Shown piece by piece: positions 1 to 7,595 of a DNA stretch of 9,126 nucleotides. Origin of the DNA: an uncultured euryarchaeote (GTDB taxonomy: Archaea; Thermoplasmatota; Poseidoniia; Poseidoniales; Thalassarchaeaceae). The position numbers and the translations under genes were made by a program. The notes under the pieces were generated by a model. That model made no database searches and had not been told where the DNA came from. It saw only the letters and a list, made by a program, of their open reading frames with translations. How positions within the stretch are numbered: position 1 is the first letter of the stretch; each line of letters starts with the position of its first letter. The stretch spans positions 1 through 9,126 of the forward strand of contig CALCEF010000175.1 of NCBI GenBank assembly GCA_937901365.1, read 5' to 3'.

Positions 1-1170
1 CGGTGTCCCTTCCTCGTCAATTCTTTCGAGGATTTCTTTCCCTGACCAAGTTCTTTCTCCGCCACCGATGATTTCTCCATATCCTTCTGGGGCCAATAAG
101 TCATGACAAAGCACGTATTTGGGATCATCTGGATCAGGTCGATGGTAGAACGGTTTTGCAATTCTGGGATAGTGGGTCAGGAAGTGCGGAACATCGAAAT
201 CTTGAGTCAATACTTTTTCCTTTGAGTAGTCCAAATCTTGCCCCCATTCGATATCTACACCCATTCCCTGTAGAGTTTCTACCGCTTCGTCGTATCGAAT
301 TCTAGGATATGGGTTGTCAGCATATTGCGCTACCAAATCGAGGTCACGACCCAGTGCTGACAATTCCTCCGAGCGCTCGTCTAGAAGAGTTCGGGCAATC
401 TGCCGAACGACACCTTCTCCATGCACCATCACATCCTCATTTCCAGCCCAAGCGATTTCCATTTCAGCATGCCAGAATTCTGTAAGGTGCCTTCTTGTAC
501 GGCTTTTCTCTGCTCGGAATGAAGGGGCAATTGTGTACAATCTTTCCAATGCAGGCATGGCCGCTTCGGCGTACAATTGCCAAGACTGTGTGAGGTATGC
601 CTTCCTTCCAAAGTATGGAACCTCGAACAAAGTCGAACCTCCCTCCACAGCACCGGCGACAAAGTTTGGGGCTTGGTATTCTGTAAAGTCGCGATCGCGA
701 AAGTAACCGTGAATTGCCCCGAATACAGATGAACGAATCTTCAGCATATGTGTCATGCGCGTGGTTCGAAGGTATAGGTGGCGATGATCGAGTAAAAATT
801 CCGTCTCTCCTCCATCGGCATTGGCCATTGCACTCTCTGTAATCGGAAATGGACTTTCGGGGTTCACAGGCCCAACGATTGTGGCTGAATCGACAACGAG
901 TTCGTGACCACCCTCACTTCTTTCATCGACATTGACGATTCCTGACATGATTACGCTGGTCTCAATTAGGGCACCGCTCAGGGCTTCAAATGTCTCATCC
1001 CCGACATCAGCTCTCTTGGCCACACATTGAATTCGAGCCGTACTATCTCGTAACACAATGAAACGGATTTTGTTTGAGCCACGGGTTCGATTAATCCAAC
1101 CCTTCAGTTCAATTCGCTGGCCATCGTAGGCACCAGCCTGAACCTCTCCGATGAAGATGTCCTTCTGCAC
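1..1170 (-). CDS. asnS: Asparaginyl-tRNA synthetase, C-terminus cut off by window edge
   Basis: This class II synthetase charges tRNA-Asn with asparagine in the cytoplasm, using ATP. Reading the minus strand from GTG at 1170 gives 390 uninterrupted codons to the window edge. Residues 1-105 form the anticodon-binding OB fold (GWINRTRGSNKIRFIVLRD). The catalytic domain follows, with motif 1 near residue 165 and motif 2 as F218-R219-A220-E221, then the AsnRS-typical loop RTRRHLTEFW and E236/E238. IIGGGER lies near 367-373. The family is about 430-440 residues long, so some 40-50 residues including motif 3 are missing to the left. The RHLTEFW loop and the N-terminus favour AsnRS over archaeal AspRS. 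The GTG start is chosen because GGAGG lies 7 nt upstream and an in-frame TGA lies at 1203-1201. tRNA-Lys and rpiA lie upstream on the same strand. Confidence 0.95.
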   Translation of the reverse strand, partial: MQKDIFIGEVQAGAYDGQRIELKGWINRTRGSNKIRFIVLRDSTARIQCVAKRADVGDETFEALSGALIETSVIMSGIVNVDERSEGGHELVVDSATIVGPVNPESPFPITESAMANADGGETEFLLDHRHLYLRTTRMTHMLKIRSSVFGAIHGYFRDRDFTEYQAPNFVAGAVEGGSTLFEVPYFGRKAYLTQSWQLYAEAAMPALERLYTIAPSFRAEKSRTRRHLTEFWHAEMEIAWAGNEDVMVHGEGVVRQIARTLLDERSEELSALGRDLDLVAQYADNPYPRIRYDEAVETLQGMGVDIEWGQDLDYSKEKVLTQDFDVPHFLTHYPRIAKPFYHRPDPDDPKYVLCHDLLAPEGYGEIIGGGERTWSGKEILERIDEEGTP

Positions 1171-1177
1171 AAACAAG

Positions 1178-1182
1178 CCTCC
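1178..1182 (-). promoter_or_regulatory. Shine-Dalgarno site that sets the asnS GTG start
   Basis: GGAGG on the minus strand lies 7 nt before the GTG at 1170. With the in-frame TGA at 1203-1201 it leaves GTG as the well-supported start; a TTG two codons upstream is too close to the GGAGG. Confidence 0.7.
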
Positions 1183-1214
1183 AAAGGGGTCGAGTATGCC
1201 TCAGCATTTCAATG

Positions 1215-1220
1215 CCTCCT
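1215..1220 (-). promoter_or_regulatory. Second Shine-Dalgarno site, feeding a 32-codon out-of-frame leader ORF
   Basis: AGGAGG on the minus strand is followed after 7 nt by an ATG at 1207-1205. That ATG is in a different frame from asnS. Its reading frame covers 32 codons, overlaps the asnS start and ends with TGA at 1111-1109. The site is a better Shine-Dalgarno match than the asnS one. It could be a leader or overlapping ORF that modulates asnS translation, or an accident. The encoded peptide resembles nothing I know. Confidence 0.3.
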
Positions 1221-1268
1221 GTCCCCATCGTGAGATTTAGCATGGTATTGAGTGGAAATAGATTCAGG

Positions 1269-1342
1269 CGGGCGCTAGGGGGTTCGAACCCCTGGCCTAC
1301 GGGTTAAGAGCCCGTCGCTCTACCTAGCTAAGCTAAGCGCCC
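1269..1342 (-). tRNA. tRNA-Lys, anticodon CUU
   Basis: A 74-nt intronless cloverleaf on the minus strand. The acceptor stem GGGCGCT/AGCGCCC has 7 perfect pairs, with T8 and A9 between it and the D arm. The D arm has stem GCTT/GAGC, with one T-G wobble, and loop AGCTAGGTA. The anticodon stem is ACGGG/CCCGT with loop CTCTTAA, which places CTT at positions 34-36 (Lys, codon AAG). The variable loop is AGGCC. The T arm is AGGGG-TTCGAAC-CCCT. The discriminator base is G and the following bases are CCT, so the CCA end must be added after transcription. It lies 49 nt after rpiA and 98 nt before asnS, with no obvious TATA box of its own, so it may be cut out of a shared transcript. Confidence 0.97.
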
Positions 1343-1360
1343 AAACCGTCCACCGGCCAT

Positions 1361-1373
1361 CCCTCTATGAGGG
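1361..1373. repeat. Small perfect hairpin between rpiA and tRNA-Lys
   Basis: CCCTC-TAT-GAGGG forms a 5-bp stem with a 3-nt loop. It lies 18 nt from the 5' end of the tRNA and about 18 nt after the rpiA stop codon. No T run follows on either strand, so it is not a classic terminator. It could mark the rpiA 3' end or help tRNA processing. Confidence 0.35.
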
Positions 1374-1391
1374 TAGCGCTTCCAGATTGTG

Positions 1392-2099
1392 TCACAGGCG
1401 CGCAGTTGGCTTGCGGATTAGTTCACACCCACCAGGTGCCGCGAGAACGACGACATCAGCCGTATTGGTAAACAGACCAACTTCGACAACACCCGATATG
1501 GCCCTCAAATCCGCTTCAAGTTGAATTGGATCAGAAATTGTTGCTCCAAAATGTGCGTCCAGAATTGGGTTGCCATTATCGGTTAGGTACCCGGTTCCGC
1601 GTAATTCAACCGATCCCGGACAAATCGATTCGATTCGCCTCTTGGTTTGTTCCCAACCATAGGGATTGACTTCAATCGGTAGTGGGAATGCACCCAACAC
1701 GTCCACGCGTTTACTGGCGTCGGCAACGACAATCATGCCCCCACTCGATTCTGCTACAATCTTCTCGCGCAATAGGGCGCCTCCACCACCTTTGATGAGA
1801 TGTAGGTCATTGTCAAATTCATCAGCCCCGTCAATCACCAAATCTAGGTGCTCGCAAGAATCCCATTTAAGCATCGGTATGCCTTGCTCTATAGACAATT
1901 TTTCAGTTGCATCTGAAGTTGGAATTCCAGCGATTTCCAAACCCTCTTCACGCATTCTCCGACCCAATTCCAAGATGGTATATTTGACAGTTGAACCCGT
2001 ACCGATTCCGATCCGCATTCCATTCTCAACAAAGGCGCAAGCAGCGATTCCAGCTTCCTCCTTCATCGCCTCTTTCTCTTCGGCGGTAAATTGGCTCAT
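1392..2099 (-). CDS. rpiA: Ribose-5-phosphate isomerase A
   Basis: This cytoplasmic enzyme interconverts ribose 5-phosphate and ribulose 5-phosphate; in archaea it links ribulose-monophosphate or pentose metabolism to nucleotide synthesis. The 235-residue product has the full RpiA motif set: phosphate-binding GIGTGST (31-37), TSDAT (61-65), the acidic pair D90 and D93 in DGADEFD, K103 in LIKGGGGAL, and E112 in REK. These match Asp81, Asp84, Lys94 and Glu103 of the E. coli enzyme with a constant offset of nine. PLPIEVNP follows later. The length is normal for the family. ATG at 2099 is chosen because GAGG lies 8 nt upstream and the conserved N-terminal helix begins there. A TTG at 2153 would add 18 unconserved residues. 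It is divergent from the surface protein gene and first in line with tRNA-Lys and asnS. Confidence 0.97.
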   Translation of the reverse strand: MSQFTAEEKEAMKEEAGIAACAFVENGMRIGIGTGSTVKYTILELGRRMREEGLEIAGIPTSDATEKLSIEQGIPMLKWDSCEHLDLVIDGADEFDNDLHLIKGGGGALLREKIVAESSGGMIVVADASKRVDVLGAFPLPIEVNPYGWEQTKRRIESICPGSVELRGTGYLTDNGNPILDAHFGATISDPIQLEADLRAISGVVEVGLFTNTADVVVLAAPGGCELIRKPTARL

Positions 2100-2107
2100 T
2101 GTCCGGT

Positions 2108-2111
2108 CCTC
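2108..2111 (-). promoter_or_regulatory. Shine-Dalgarno site of rpiA
   Basis: GAGG on the minus strand lies 8 nt before the ATG at 2099. It supports this start over the upstream in-frame TTG at 2153. Confidence 0.55.
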
Positions 2112-2156
2112 AACCGATAAGGGGCATATCCTTTCGCACGATTGAGAAAACAAAAT

Positions 2157-2172
2157 CGCCCCTTACGGGGCG
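2157..2172. repeat. GC-rich inverted repeat in the divergent promoter region
   Basis: CGCCCC-TTAC-GGGGCG is a perfect 6-bp inverted repeat with a 4-nt spacer. It lies 58 nt upstream of rpiA and 39 nt upstream of the surface protein gene. An alternative pairing, ATCGCC (2155-2160) with GGCGAT (2172-2177), is also possible. A shared operator or an mRNA leader hairpin would both fit. No convincing TATA box is visible in this 111-nt gap for either gene. Confidence 0.4.
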
Positions 2173-2196
2173 GCGATGCATTCAAACACTTCCAGT

Positions 2197-2200
2197 GGAG
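2197..2200 (+). promoter_or_regulatory. Probable Shine-Dalgarno site of the surface protein gene
   Basis: GGAG within GTGGAG lies 10 nt before ATG 2211. The spacing is slightly long. It favours ATG 2211 over the in-frame TTG at 2142 and the ATG at 2226, neither of which has such a motif. Confidence 0.45.
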
Positions 2201-2210
2201 TGCAGCCGGC

Positions 2211-5200
2211 ATGCGTACCCAGCGTATGCCATGGGCGATTCCCCTCTTTCTTTCATTTTTGATGCTGGGCATGAGCATGGGATTGTTTGTACAGGCACCA
2301 GAAACAGCGCTTTCCGACAAACAATCGCAGAGGGATGTTGGGTTGAATCAACCAACTTCGGCAGCGGTCCAAGTTGCCGATGGTAGTTCTTCTGCTCTAA
2401 AGGCCGAGGTTCCTCTGGGGCACACTGTAGAATCGATTGATTTGTCCCTTTCACCCGATGCTCTTGCTTACAGCGACGGATTCTCTTGGTCAGGAGAGTC
2501 TGATTGGAATGCATCCGGGGCCGAATTAGATCGCGTTAATGTGAACGTAACCGAAGGAATGCAATTGCTTCCACAAGAATGGGTCTGGGATTTCGAGAAT
2601 TCCAATCATGGTTGGTCCTTACAGTCGTCAGGAGGCTGGGCCTGGGGTTATGATTCCACGCTCGGTGTCAATGGTGGAGTTCATAGTGGGACCAAAGCGA
2701 TTTACACCTACAACGGGAATTATCCAAATTACATGTCTGGGACCCACTGGGCGACCAGTCCAGCAATCGATTGCTCAGGTTGTAGCGGCACTTGGAATCT
2801 GCAGTTTTGGAAACGGTTAGGGGTCGAGTATCATTACTATGACCATGCATATATCCAAGTCAGGAATCCTCAAGGAAGTTGGGTACAAATTTACTCGAGC
2901 ACAGGTACCATCAACGATGGCTCATTCCAACAAGTCACCTACAACGTCGCCAATTATGTTCAGAACAACCCTTCTTTCCAAGTTCGATTCGGACTGGGTT
3001 CGACAGATGGTTCGGTGACATATACCGGCTGGAACGTGGATGACGTATCCATCTCCCCTGCAGGCGGTGGCGGTGGTGGCGAGGAAGGAAATTGGACGAG
3101 CGCACGGTTCGGTCCAGGGATGACTGGGCCGCATGGTATGGACGGGGCTCGCTACGGCATCACTTCAATCGATGCAACGATTCCAAACGGTGCCAATTTA
3201 CGATTGTCGATTCTAGATGGCGTATCAAAAGCACCCATTCCTGGCTTTTCCAATCTAGATCCTACTTGGGTCGATCTCGGTTCAATTGACCCAGAGAAGC
3301 ACCCAACACTTCGTCTGAAACTCTACTTTGATTCTAGAGGGGGCGCCTCAACCCCGATCGTTCACGAAATTCACATGAATCATCGCTATGGGTCCTCATT
3401 CTCTTCGAATCCTGCCAATGATGGTTGGTCATTTAATTCGATGAATTGGAACAATGGCCAAATCAGTGGGTCAAACGGTGCTACTGCAACTTCTCCAGTA
3501 TTCACATCCCATCGTCCAATCACACAAATGCAATTTTCATCCACCTCATCGGGTTCTTTCAATCTTGAAGCATCGGTCGATGGCGGAGCATGGCAAACTG
3601 TTTCGACAAGTGGAATTTCAGCGTTGGGAGATTTTGGCAGCTCGCTTCAAATCCGTATCACCTGTAGTGGTTCCTGCAGCCTCACCGAGTTAACCTTGGA
3701 AATTCTCGGTGGCCATTTGCCCACCGACCCGCGATTCGACATTGGCCTAGATGGTTGGTCTGAGTGGGAGGTGTCTCACCCCCATGTTTCGAGTTGGGGT
3801 TGGCAAGATCGGTTCACCAATGGTGATCTTTCAGCAGACATGTCGTGGGCAACATCAGGGCAGAAGCAAATTGGATTGTTACTGCCAAAATCGGGGTTGG
3901 AGTCGTTTTCTGTTGATTTAGCGCCGTTTACTACTACTCAACCAGTCGATGTGTCTTTGACATTGGGAGGGACCACAGTCGCAACAAAGAGCATCGGCTT
4001 CACCACCGTTTCTGAATCCTTTGTTCTTACATCTGCGGATCTTCAGAATCTCAACAGTGAACTCTCCAATGCAGCAACGTTCTGGAGCGTTGGAAATGAC
4101 GTTGAATATGCCATTGCTACCATCGATGTTCAGGGCACATCGGGTTCGCTCCGTGTCGGCGGACTTTCTGCAATCCACCGTCCTGTTGTGGACCTATCTT
4201 TTGCCGTCGATTCAGCCTTTGTGATGTCGATGAATCAAGCGCTCCCAAGTGCGCAAATTCAATCTCAGCACCGAATGGTGCCCTTGACACTTCAGTCGAG
4301 CACACCAGGTGCATATGTCGCCACAATAACTGACTTGGTGACTTCGGAAAATGTTGCTTTAGATTCTGCTTACTTGTCCAATTTCTCGCAATGGTCTCCG
4401 GTGACTCCTTCGTGGCAATGGATGGAATTAGAGCTTGGATATTCTTGGAATGATGGGACACCCAATCATCTAACTCTGACCGTTGAAACCGATGGTGCAA
4501 GGGCCTTCTATGAATTCCCTGTCGATGGCTCACCATTCACAATGACTCGCTTGGATGGGGCCACTTCATCCCCACTGCAGTTCATGGATTCAAATGGTGG
4601 GGCAATCTTTGTTCAAGGAGATCAAAGTCTTGCAGTCACTCTTCCATTCCAGACATCTGCAAGTTTGGAGGACTCTGACCAGTTCAAGGTCAGTGCATCA
4701 TTGTACATGGAAGATGGTGCCCCTTCACCGCCACATATTGAGATTGCAGGCCAGTCGGGCCAAGGTGTCGAAAATGACGTCCAGATCTCTAGTTGGCAAG
4801 TGTACAATGAGTTGGGGCACGTCATTCCTGAATCAATGTCTTACTTGCGCTCAGAGAGCCCGATTTCAGTCGAAGTAAAACTCGGTTTTGAAGGCCTGTT
4901 TTCCGTATTCGGGGACAGCCATGAAAGCATCAATCCTCGCAGTGGAGATGTGCGTGTCCATCTGATGGAAAATGGTGTAGAGAAGATGAATTCAACCGTG
5001 ATCGAAGAGGGAACCGTTCGATTTGAGTTCAGTACACAATCGGGAACAGGGAATGCCACGTATTCGATTGAAGTAGAACCATTGGCTGGTCAAGACTTCG
5101 TTACGGCAATTCCAATGAATCGAACCTTTACTGTAGATTCGCTGAATCCTCAAGTTGTCGGTCAGAATATTGATCAATACGATCACAGACTACCGTCTCC

Positions 5201-7556
5201 AAATCAATTGATAAAATTGGAAATTTATGATCGACCAGTACTCCCTACAGATCTCACACTAATGGTCTGGAGAGAATGGATTGAGGATGTCAACGTGAAC
5301 GGCGTCATCGACGAGGATGAATTCACACCCATGCCCCTTCAGTCCCCGAGCGATTTGACATCTTCAACAGGTAATTACACACTACTTCTTGATGATACAG
5401 CAGCCGAAGATGGTGATTTAGTCGCTGCCTACGTTATTGGAGCCGACCCGGCAGGCAATTCAATCACCGATGGCGGCTCATCAGGCGAGGCATCACAACT
5501 GTTCACCTATCAGGTTCTACCAGATGGCCCACCCTTGCTTCCAGGACAAGGTGGATTCGCCAATGCACCAGATGGACGCCAATCCTATCTCCACCCAGGT
5601 GTCGATTATGAGTTTGGCTTGCACATTATCGAACCAAATGGTTGGGCAGATATCGGCTCCCTTCGCTTGCAGTTGGCAAGCAATTCTGTCTCAGATACAC
5701 TGGCCATCGAGTGGTCAGCATCCAATGGCCGATGTGATGTATTGTCGCCCCACATCAATGTAGAACGCTGTGGGGTGCGCGCATGGACTGGAGAATTGAC
5801 TCCATTCAATCCCGACTTGGAGTTCTTCGTCGAATTCCAACTCAATTGGTCTCTACCGCGTGAAGGAGATATGCGCTGGGAGCCATCGATTGAAGTCACG
5901 GATCGGGGCGGCCAAGGCGCTTGGCTTTCATTGCCACAATTACGCTGGAGATACTCACCTGATTTGGCCATTGATACCGAGGACATGACTTTGAGCATCG
6001 GGGCCGGTACCTATTCTGATGAGGGTGCTTGGGTGTCTCCCTCGTCAACAATTGCCCTTACGGGAGGAATCCATTTCCCGGTTACTGGTGCGCGACCAAG
6101 TGAAGATTTCAATGTCAGAGTTTTGTTAGACGGGCAAGAATCTCTTATCCAAAGTTCGAACGGCCTCTGGGCAGTTCAAATGACTGCACCGACCGATTCG
6201 GGATCTTATCCTTTGACTGTCGAAATCGCTAATCCACCTGCGGGCGCCAATGATGTCACCGACACTGCTGCTGCACTTCGTTGGATTGTTGTAGATCCAG
6301 AAGGTCCCGAAGTGGTCGACGTTCTATCTCCACGTTTGGACAGTATTCTGCCAATCGACGCATTGGGGGAGTTGCAAATCAATGTTCAAATTTCAGAACT
6401 TGAGCAAATTGACGCCGACTCTCTGGTTCTGCAGTGGAAGGTCATACGCGGTACGGATGCATCTGCGACACCTCTGGTATATGGTGAATCACCCTTGGCA
6501 ATTGAAGGCGGCAATCTAGCTGGCCAATCGATTATCGCTGGCTCTTCTCTCAACATTGCTGATTCGATTCCAGAGGAATATTACGCTGACAATCTTCGAT
6601 TCCACATCTGGATTGAAGGTCAAGATATGGCCGGCAACCCAGTTCAAACCCCTGCAGACACAAACCTGCCCAACAATCCATTTGCCTCTTGGTCTATTGA
6701 ACGCCGTGCTGCTGAATTTGAAGTGGTAGATGGTGACATTACCTACTCTAAATCTGGCGATATCGAATCTGGCGAGAATGTCATGGTCACCATCGCTGTG
6801 CGCAACGATGGTGAAGTCGACGGAACCGTTCGGTTATTCCTCACTGAAGTTCATCTGGATGGTTCTACCCGTGAATTAACGGTCATCGCATTGGAGCAAG
6901 AAATTCCTGCTGGTGAGCGTGGACTTGTCAACATGGATTGGGTGCCTTCAGAAAATGGTCGCCAATGGATTCGAGTCACCATGGAAGATGGGACCGTTGC
7001 AACGGGCCCGACCCTGAATGTGGTTGAGCAAGAAAATGCAGGCTTCATCGGCTCAGTATTTGGAGGCGTTGATCTGGTTTGGGCGATTCTCTTCGTCGGC
7101 TTGCTCATACTACTGGGTAGCGTCCTAATGATTGCATTACGAAGTGGTGGTTCCAACACATCTTATCTGCATGAATCCGATGATTATTGGGAGGATGAAG
7201 AAGAGGTCAACCTTCTGCCATCTGGCGCCAAACCGGATGAGCCCAGTGGATTCCCTCTCGATTATCGAGATGAAACAGTCCGACAGGTCATGGCTCAGCA
7301 TGGAATTACCGACACGATTGGATTCTTGCAGCACGCCAGAGGTTTCGACAAGGATGGCAATGAATACCTCAACAAGTCCGAATTGGACCAAGCAGCAGCC
7401 TCATTTGTAGCTGCAGGCAGTTTGGTAGAGGCTCAAGTCGGCAACACGCAAACCTTCGACCCTTCAACGATGAGCCCCGAGCAATTGGAATGGTATGAAC
7501 AAGCCAAACAATGGGGCGGCTATTACGATGAAGCCGGAAATTGGATTGCATTGTAG
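2211..7556 (+). CDS. Giant secreted, C-terminally membrane-anchored surface protein with cytoplasmic EF-hand tail
   Basis: A 1781-residue protein of unknown function. ATG 2211 gives a basic start and a hydrophobic stretch (7-28) typical of a signal sequence. Residues 124-284 look like a MAM or jelly-roll sandwich (from WDFENSNHGWS to GWNVDDVSIS), followed by a Gly linker. Two more modules open with DGWS (404-407, 514-517). Cysteine pairs occur at 188/191, 485/489 and 1175/1187. An EF-hand-type loop lies at 1026-1037 (DVNVNGVIDEDE). Ig-like modules carry DPAGN (1079) and DMAGN (1472), and a CARDB-like domain spans about 1510-1608. One membrane helix (about 1622-1643) precedes a 138-residue acidic tail containing a second EF-hand loop (1713-1724) and a C-terminal motif ending GGYYDEAGNW. 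Numerous N-x-S/T sequons suit a glycosylated exterior. Adhesion, envelope structure or substrate binding are possible roles; no catalytic motif is visible. Confidence 0.9.
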   Translation: MRTQRMPWAIPLFLSFLMLGMSMGLFVQAPETALSDKQSQRDVGLNQPTSAAVQVADGSSSALKAEVPLGHTVESIDLSLSPDALAYSDGFSWSGESDWNASGAELDRVNVNVTEGMQLLPQEWVWDFENSNHGWSLQSSGGWAWGYDSTLGVNGGVHSGTKAIYTYNGNYPNYMSGTHWATSPAIDCSGCSGTWNLQFWKRLGVEYHYYDHAYIQVRNPQGSWVQIYSSTGTINDGSFQQVTYNVANYVQNNPSFQVRFGLGSTDGSVTYTGWNVDDVSISPAGGGGGGEEGNWTSARFGPGMTGPHGMDGARYGITSIDATIPNGANLRLSILDGVSKAPIPGFSNLDPTWVDLGSIDPEKHPTLRLKLYFDSRGGASTPIVHEIHMNHRYGSSFSSNPANDGWSFNSMNWNNGQISGSNGATATSPVFTSHRPITQMQFSSTSSGSFNLEASVDGGAWQTVSTSGISALGDFGSSLQIRITCSGSCSLTELTLEILGGHLPTDPRFDIGLDGWSEWEVSHPHVSSWGWQDRFTNGDLSADMSWATSGQKQIGLLLPKSGLESFSVDLAPFTTTQPVDVSLTLGGTTVATKSIGFTTVSESFVLTSADLQNLNSELSNAATFWSVGNDVEYAIATIDVQGTSGSLRVGGLSAIHRPVVDLSFAVDSAFVMSMNQALPSAQIQSQHRMVPLTLQSSTPGAYVATITDLVTSENVALDSAYLSNFSQWSPVTPSWQWMELELGYSWNDGTPNHLTLTVETDGARAFYEFPVDGSPFTMTRLDGATSSPLQFMDSNGGAIFVQGDQSLAVTLPFQTSASLEDSDQFKVSASLYMEDGAPSPPHIEIAGQSGQGVENDVQISSWQVYNELGHVIPESMSYLRSESPISVEVKLGFEGLFSVFGDSHESINPRSGDVRVHLMENGVEKMNSTVIEEGTVRFEFSTQSGTGNATYSIEVEPLAGQDFVTAIPMNRTFTVDSLNPQVVGQNIDQYDHRLPSPNQLIKLEIYDRPVLPTDLTLMVWREWIEDVNVNGVIDEDEFTPMPLQSPSDLTSSTGNYTLLLDDTAAEDGDLVAAYVIGADPAGNSITDGGSSGEASQLFTYQVLPDGPPLLPGQGGFANAPDGRQSYLHPGVDYEFGLHIIEPNGWADIGSLRLQLASNSVSDTLAIEWSASNGRCDVLSPHINVERCGVRAWTGELTPFNPDLEFFVEFQLNWSLPREGDMRWEPSIEVTDRGGQGAWLSLPQLRWRYSPDLAIDTEDMTLSIGAGTYSDEGAWVSPSSTIALTGGIHFPVTGARPSEDFNVRVLLDGQESLIQSSNGLWAVQMTAPTDSGSYPLTVEIANPPAGANDVTDTAAALRWIVVDPEGPEVVDVLSPRLDSILPIDALGELQINVQISELEQIDADSLVLQWKVIRGTDASATPLVYGESPLAIEGGNLAGQSIIAGSSLNIADSIPEEYYADNLRFHIWIEGQDMAGNPVQTPADTNLPNNPFASWSIERRAAEFEVVDGDITYSKSGDIESGENVMVTIAVRNDGEVDGTVRLFLTEVHLDGSTRELTVIALEQEIPAGERGLVNMDWVPSENGRQWIRVTMEDGTVATGPTLNVVEQENAGFIGSVFGGVDLVWAILFVGLLILLGSVLMIALRSGGSNTSYLHESDDYWEDEEEVNLLPSGAKPDEPSGFPLDYRDETVRQVMAQHGITDTIGFLQHARGFDKDGNEYLNKSELDQAAASFVAAGSLVEAQVGNTQTFDPSTMSPEQLEWYEQAKQWGGYYDEAGNWIAL

Positions 7557-7574
7557 TTCCATCACATTGAAAAC

Positions 7575-7587
7575 GGGGCTGCTCCCC
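7575..7587 (+). repeat. Short hairpin between the surface protein stop codon and rnpB
   Basis: GGGG-CTGCT-CCCC can fold just after the stop codon at 7556 and just before the RNase P RNA 5' end near 7596. There is no T run, so a terminator role is weak. It could be a processing signal that separates mRNA from rnpB. Confidence 0.25.
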
Positions 7588-7595
7588 TCACTGGT

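Noticed and set aside
1..1170. Aspartyl-tRNA synthetase as the identity of the left gene
   Set aside because: The motif 2 loop RTRRHLTEFW and the N-terminal domain match AsnRS, although archaeal AspRS is closely related and motif 3 is not visible.
1666..2145. Plus-strand open frame of 159 codons opposite rpiA
   Set aside because: It lies wholly antisense to a well-supported rpiA, is rich in Ser/Pro/Ile as expected from a complementary frame, and has no recognisable motif.
2100..2153. TTG start extending RpiA by 18 residues
   Set aside because: The added residues are not RpiA-like, and ATG 2099 has GAGG at proper spacing.
2142..2210. TTG start extending the surface protein by 23 residues
   Set aside because: It would put a hydrophilic stretch ahead of the signal sequence, crosses the GC-rich inverted repeat, and has no ribosome-binding site; ATG 2211 has both a GGAG and a normal signal peptide layout.
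4117..4536. Minus-strand open frame of 139 codons inside the surface protein gene
   Set aside because: It is antisense to a continuous 1781-codon gene and its composition (many H, Q, R, S) is typical of a shadow frame.
7575..7587. Intrinsic terminator after the surface protein gene
   Set aside because: The hairpin is only 4 bp with no T run after it, so I list it as a hairpin only.
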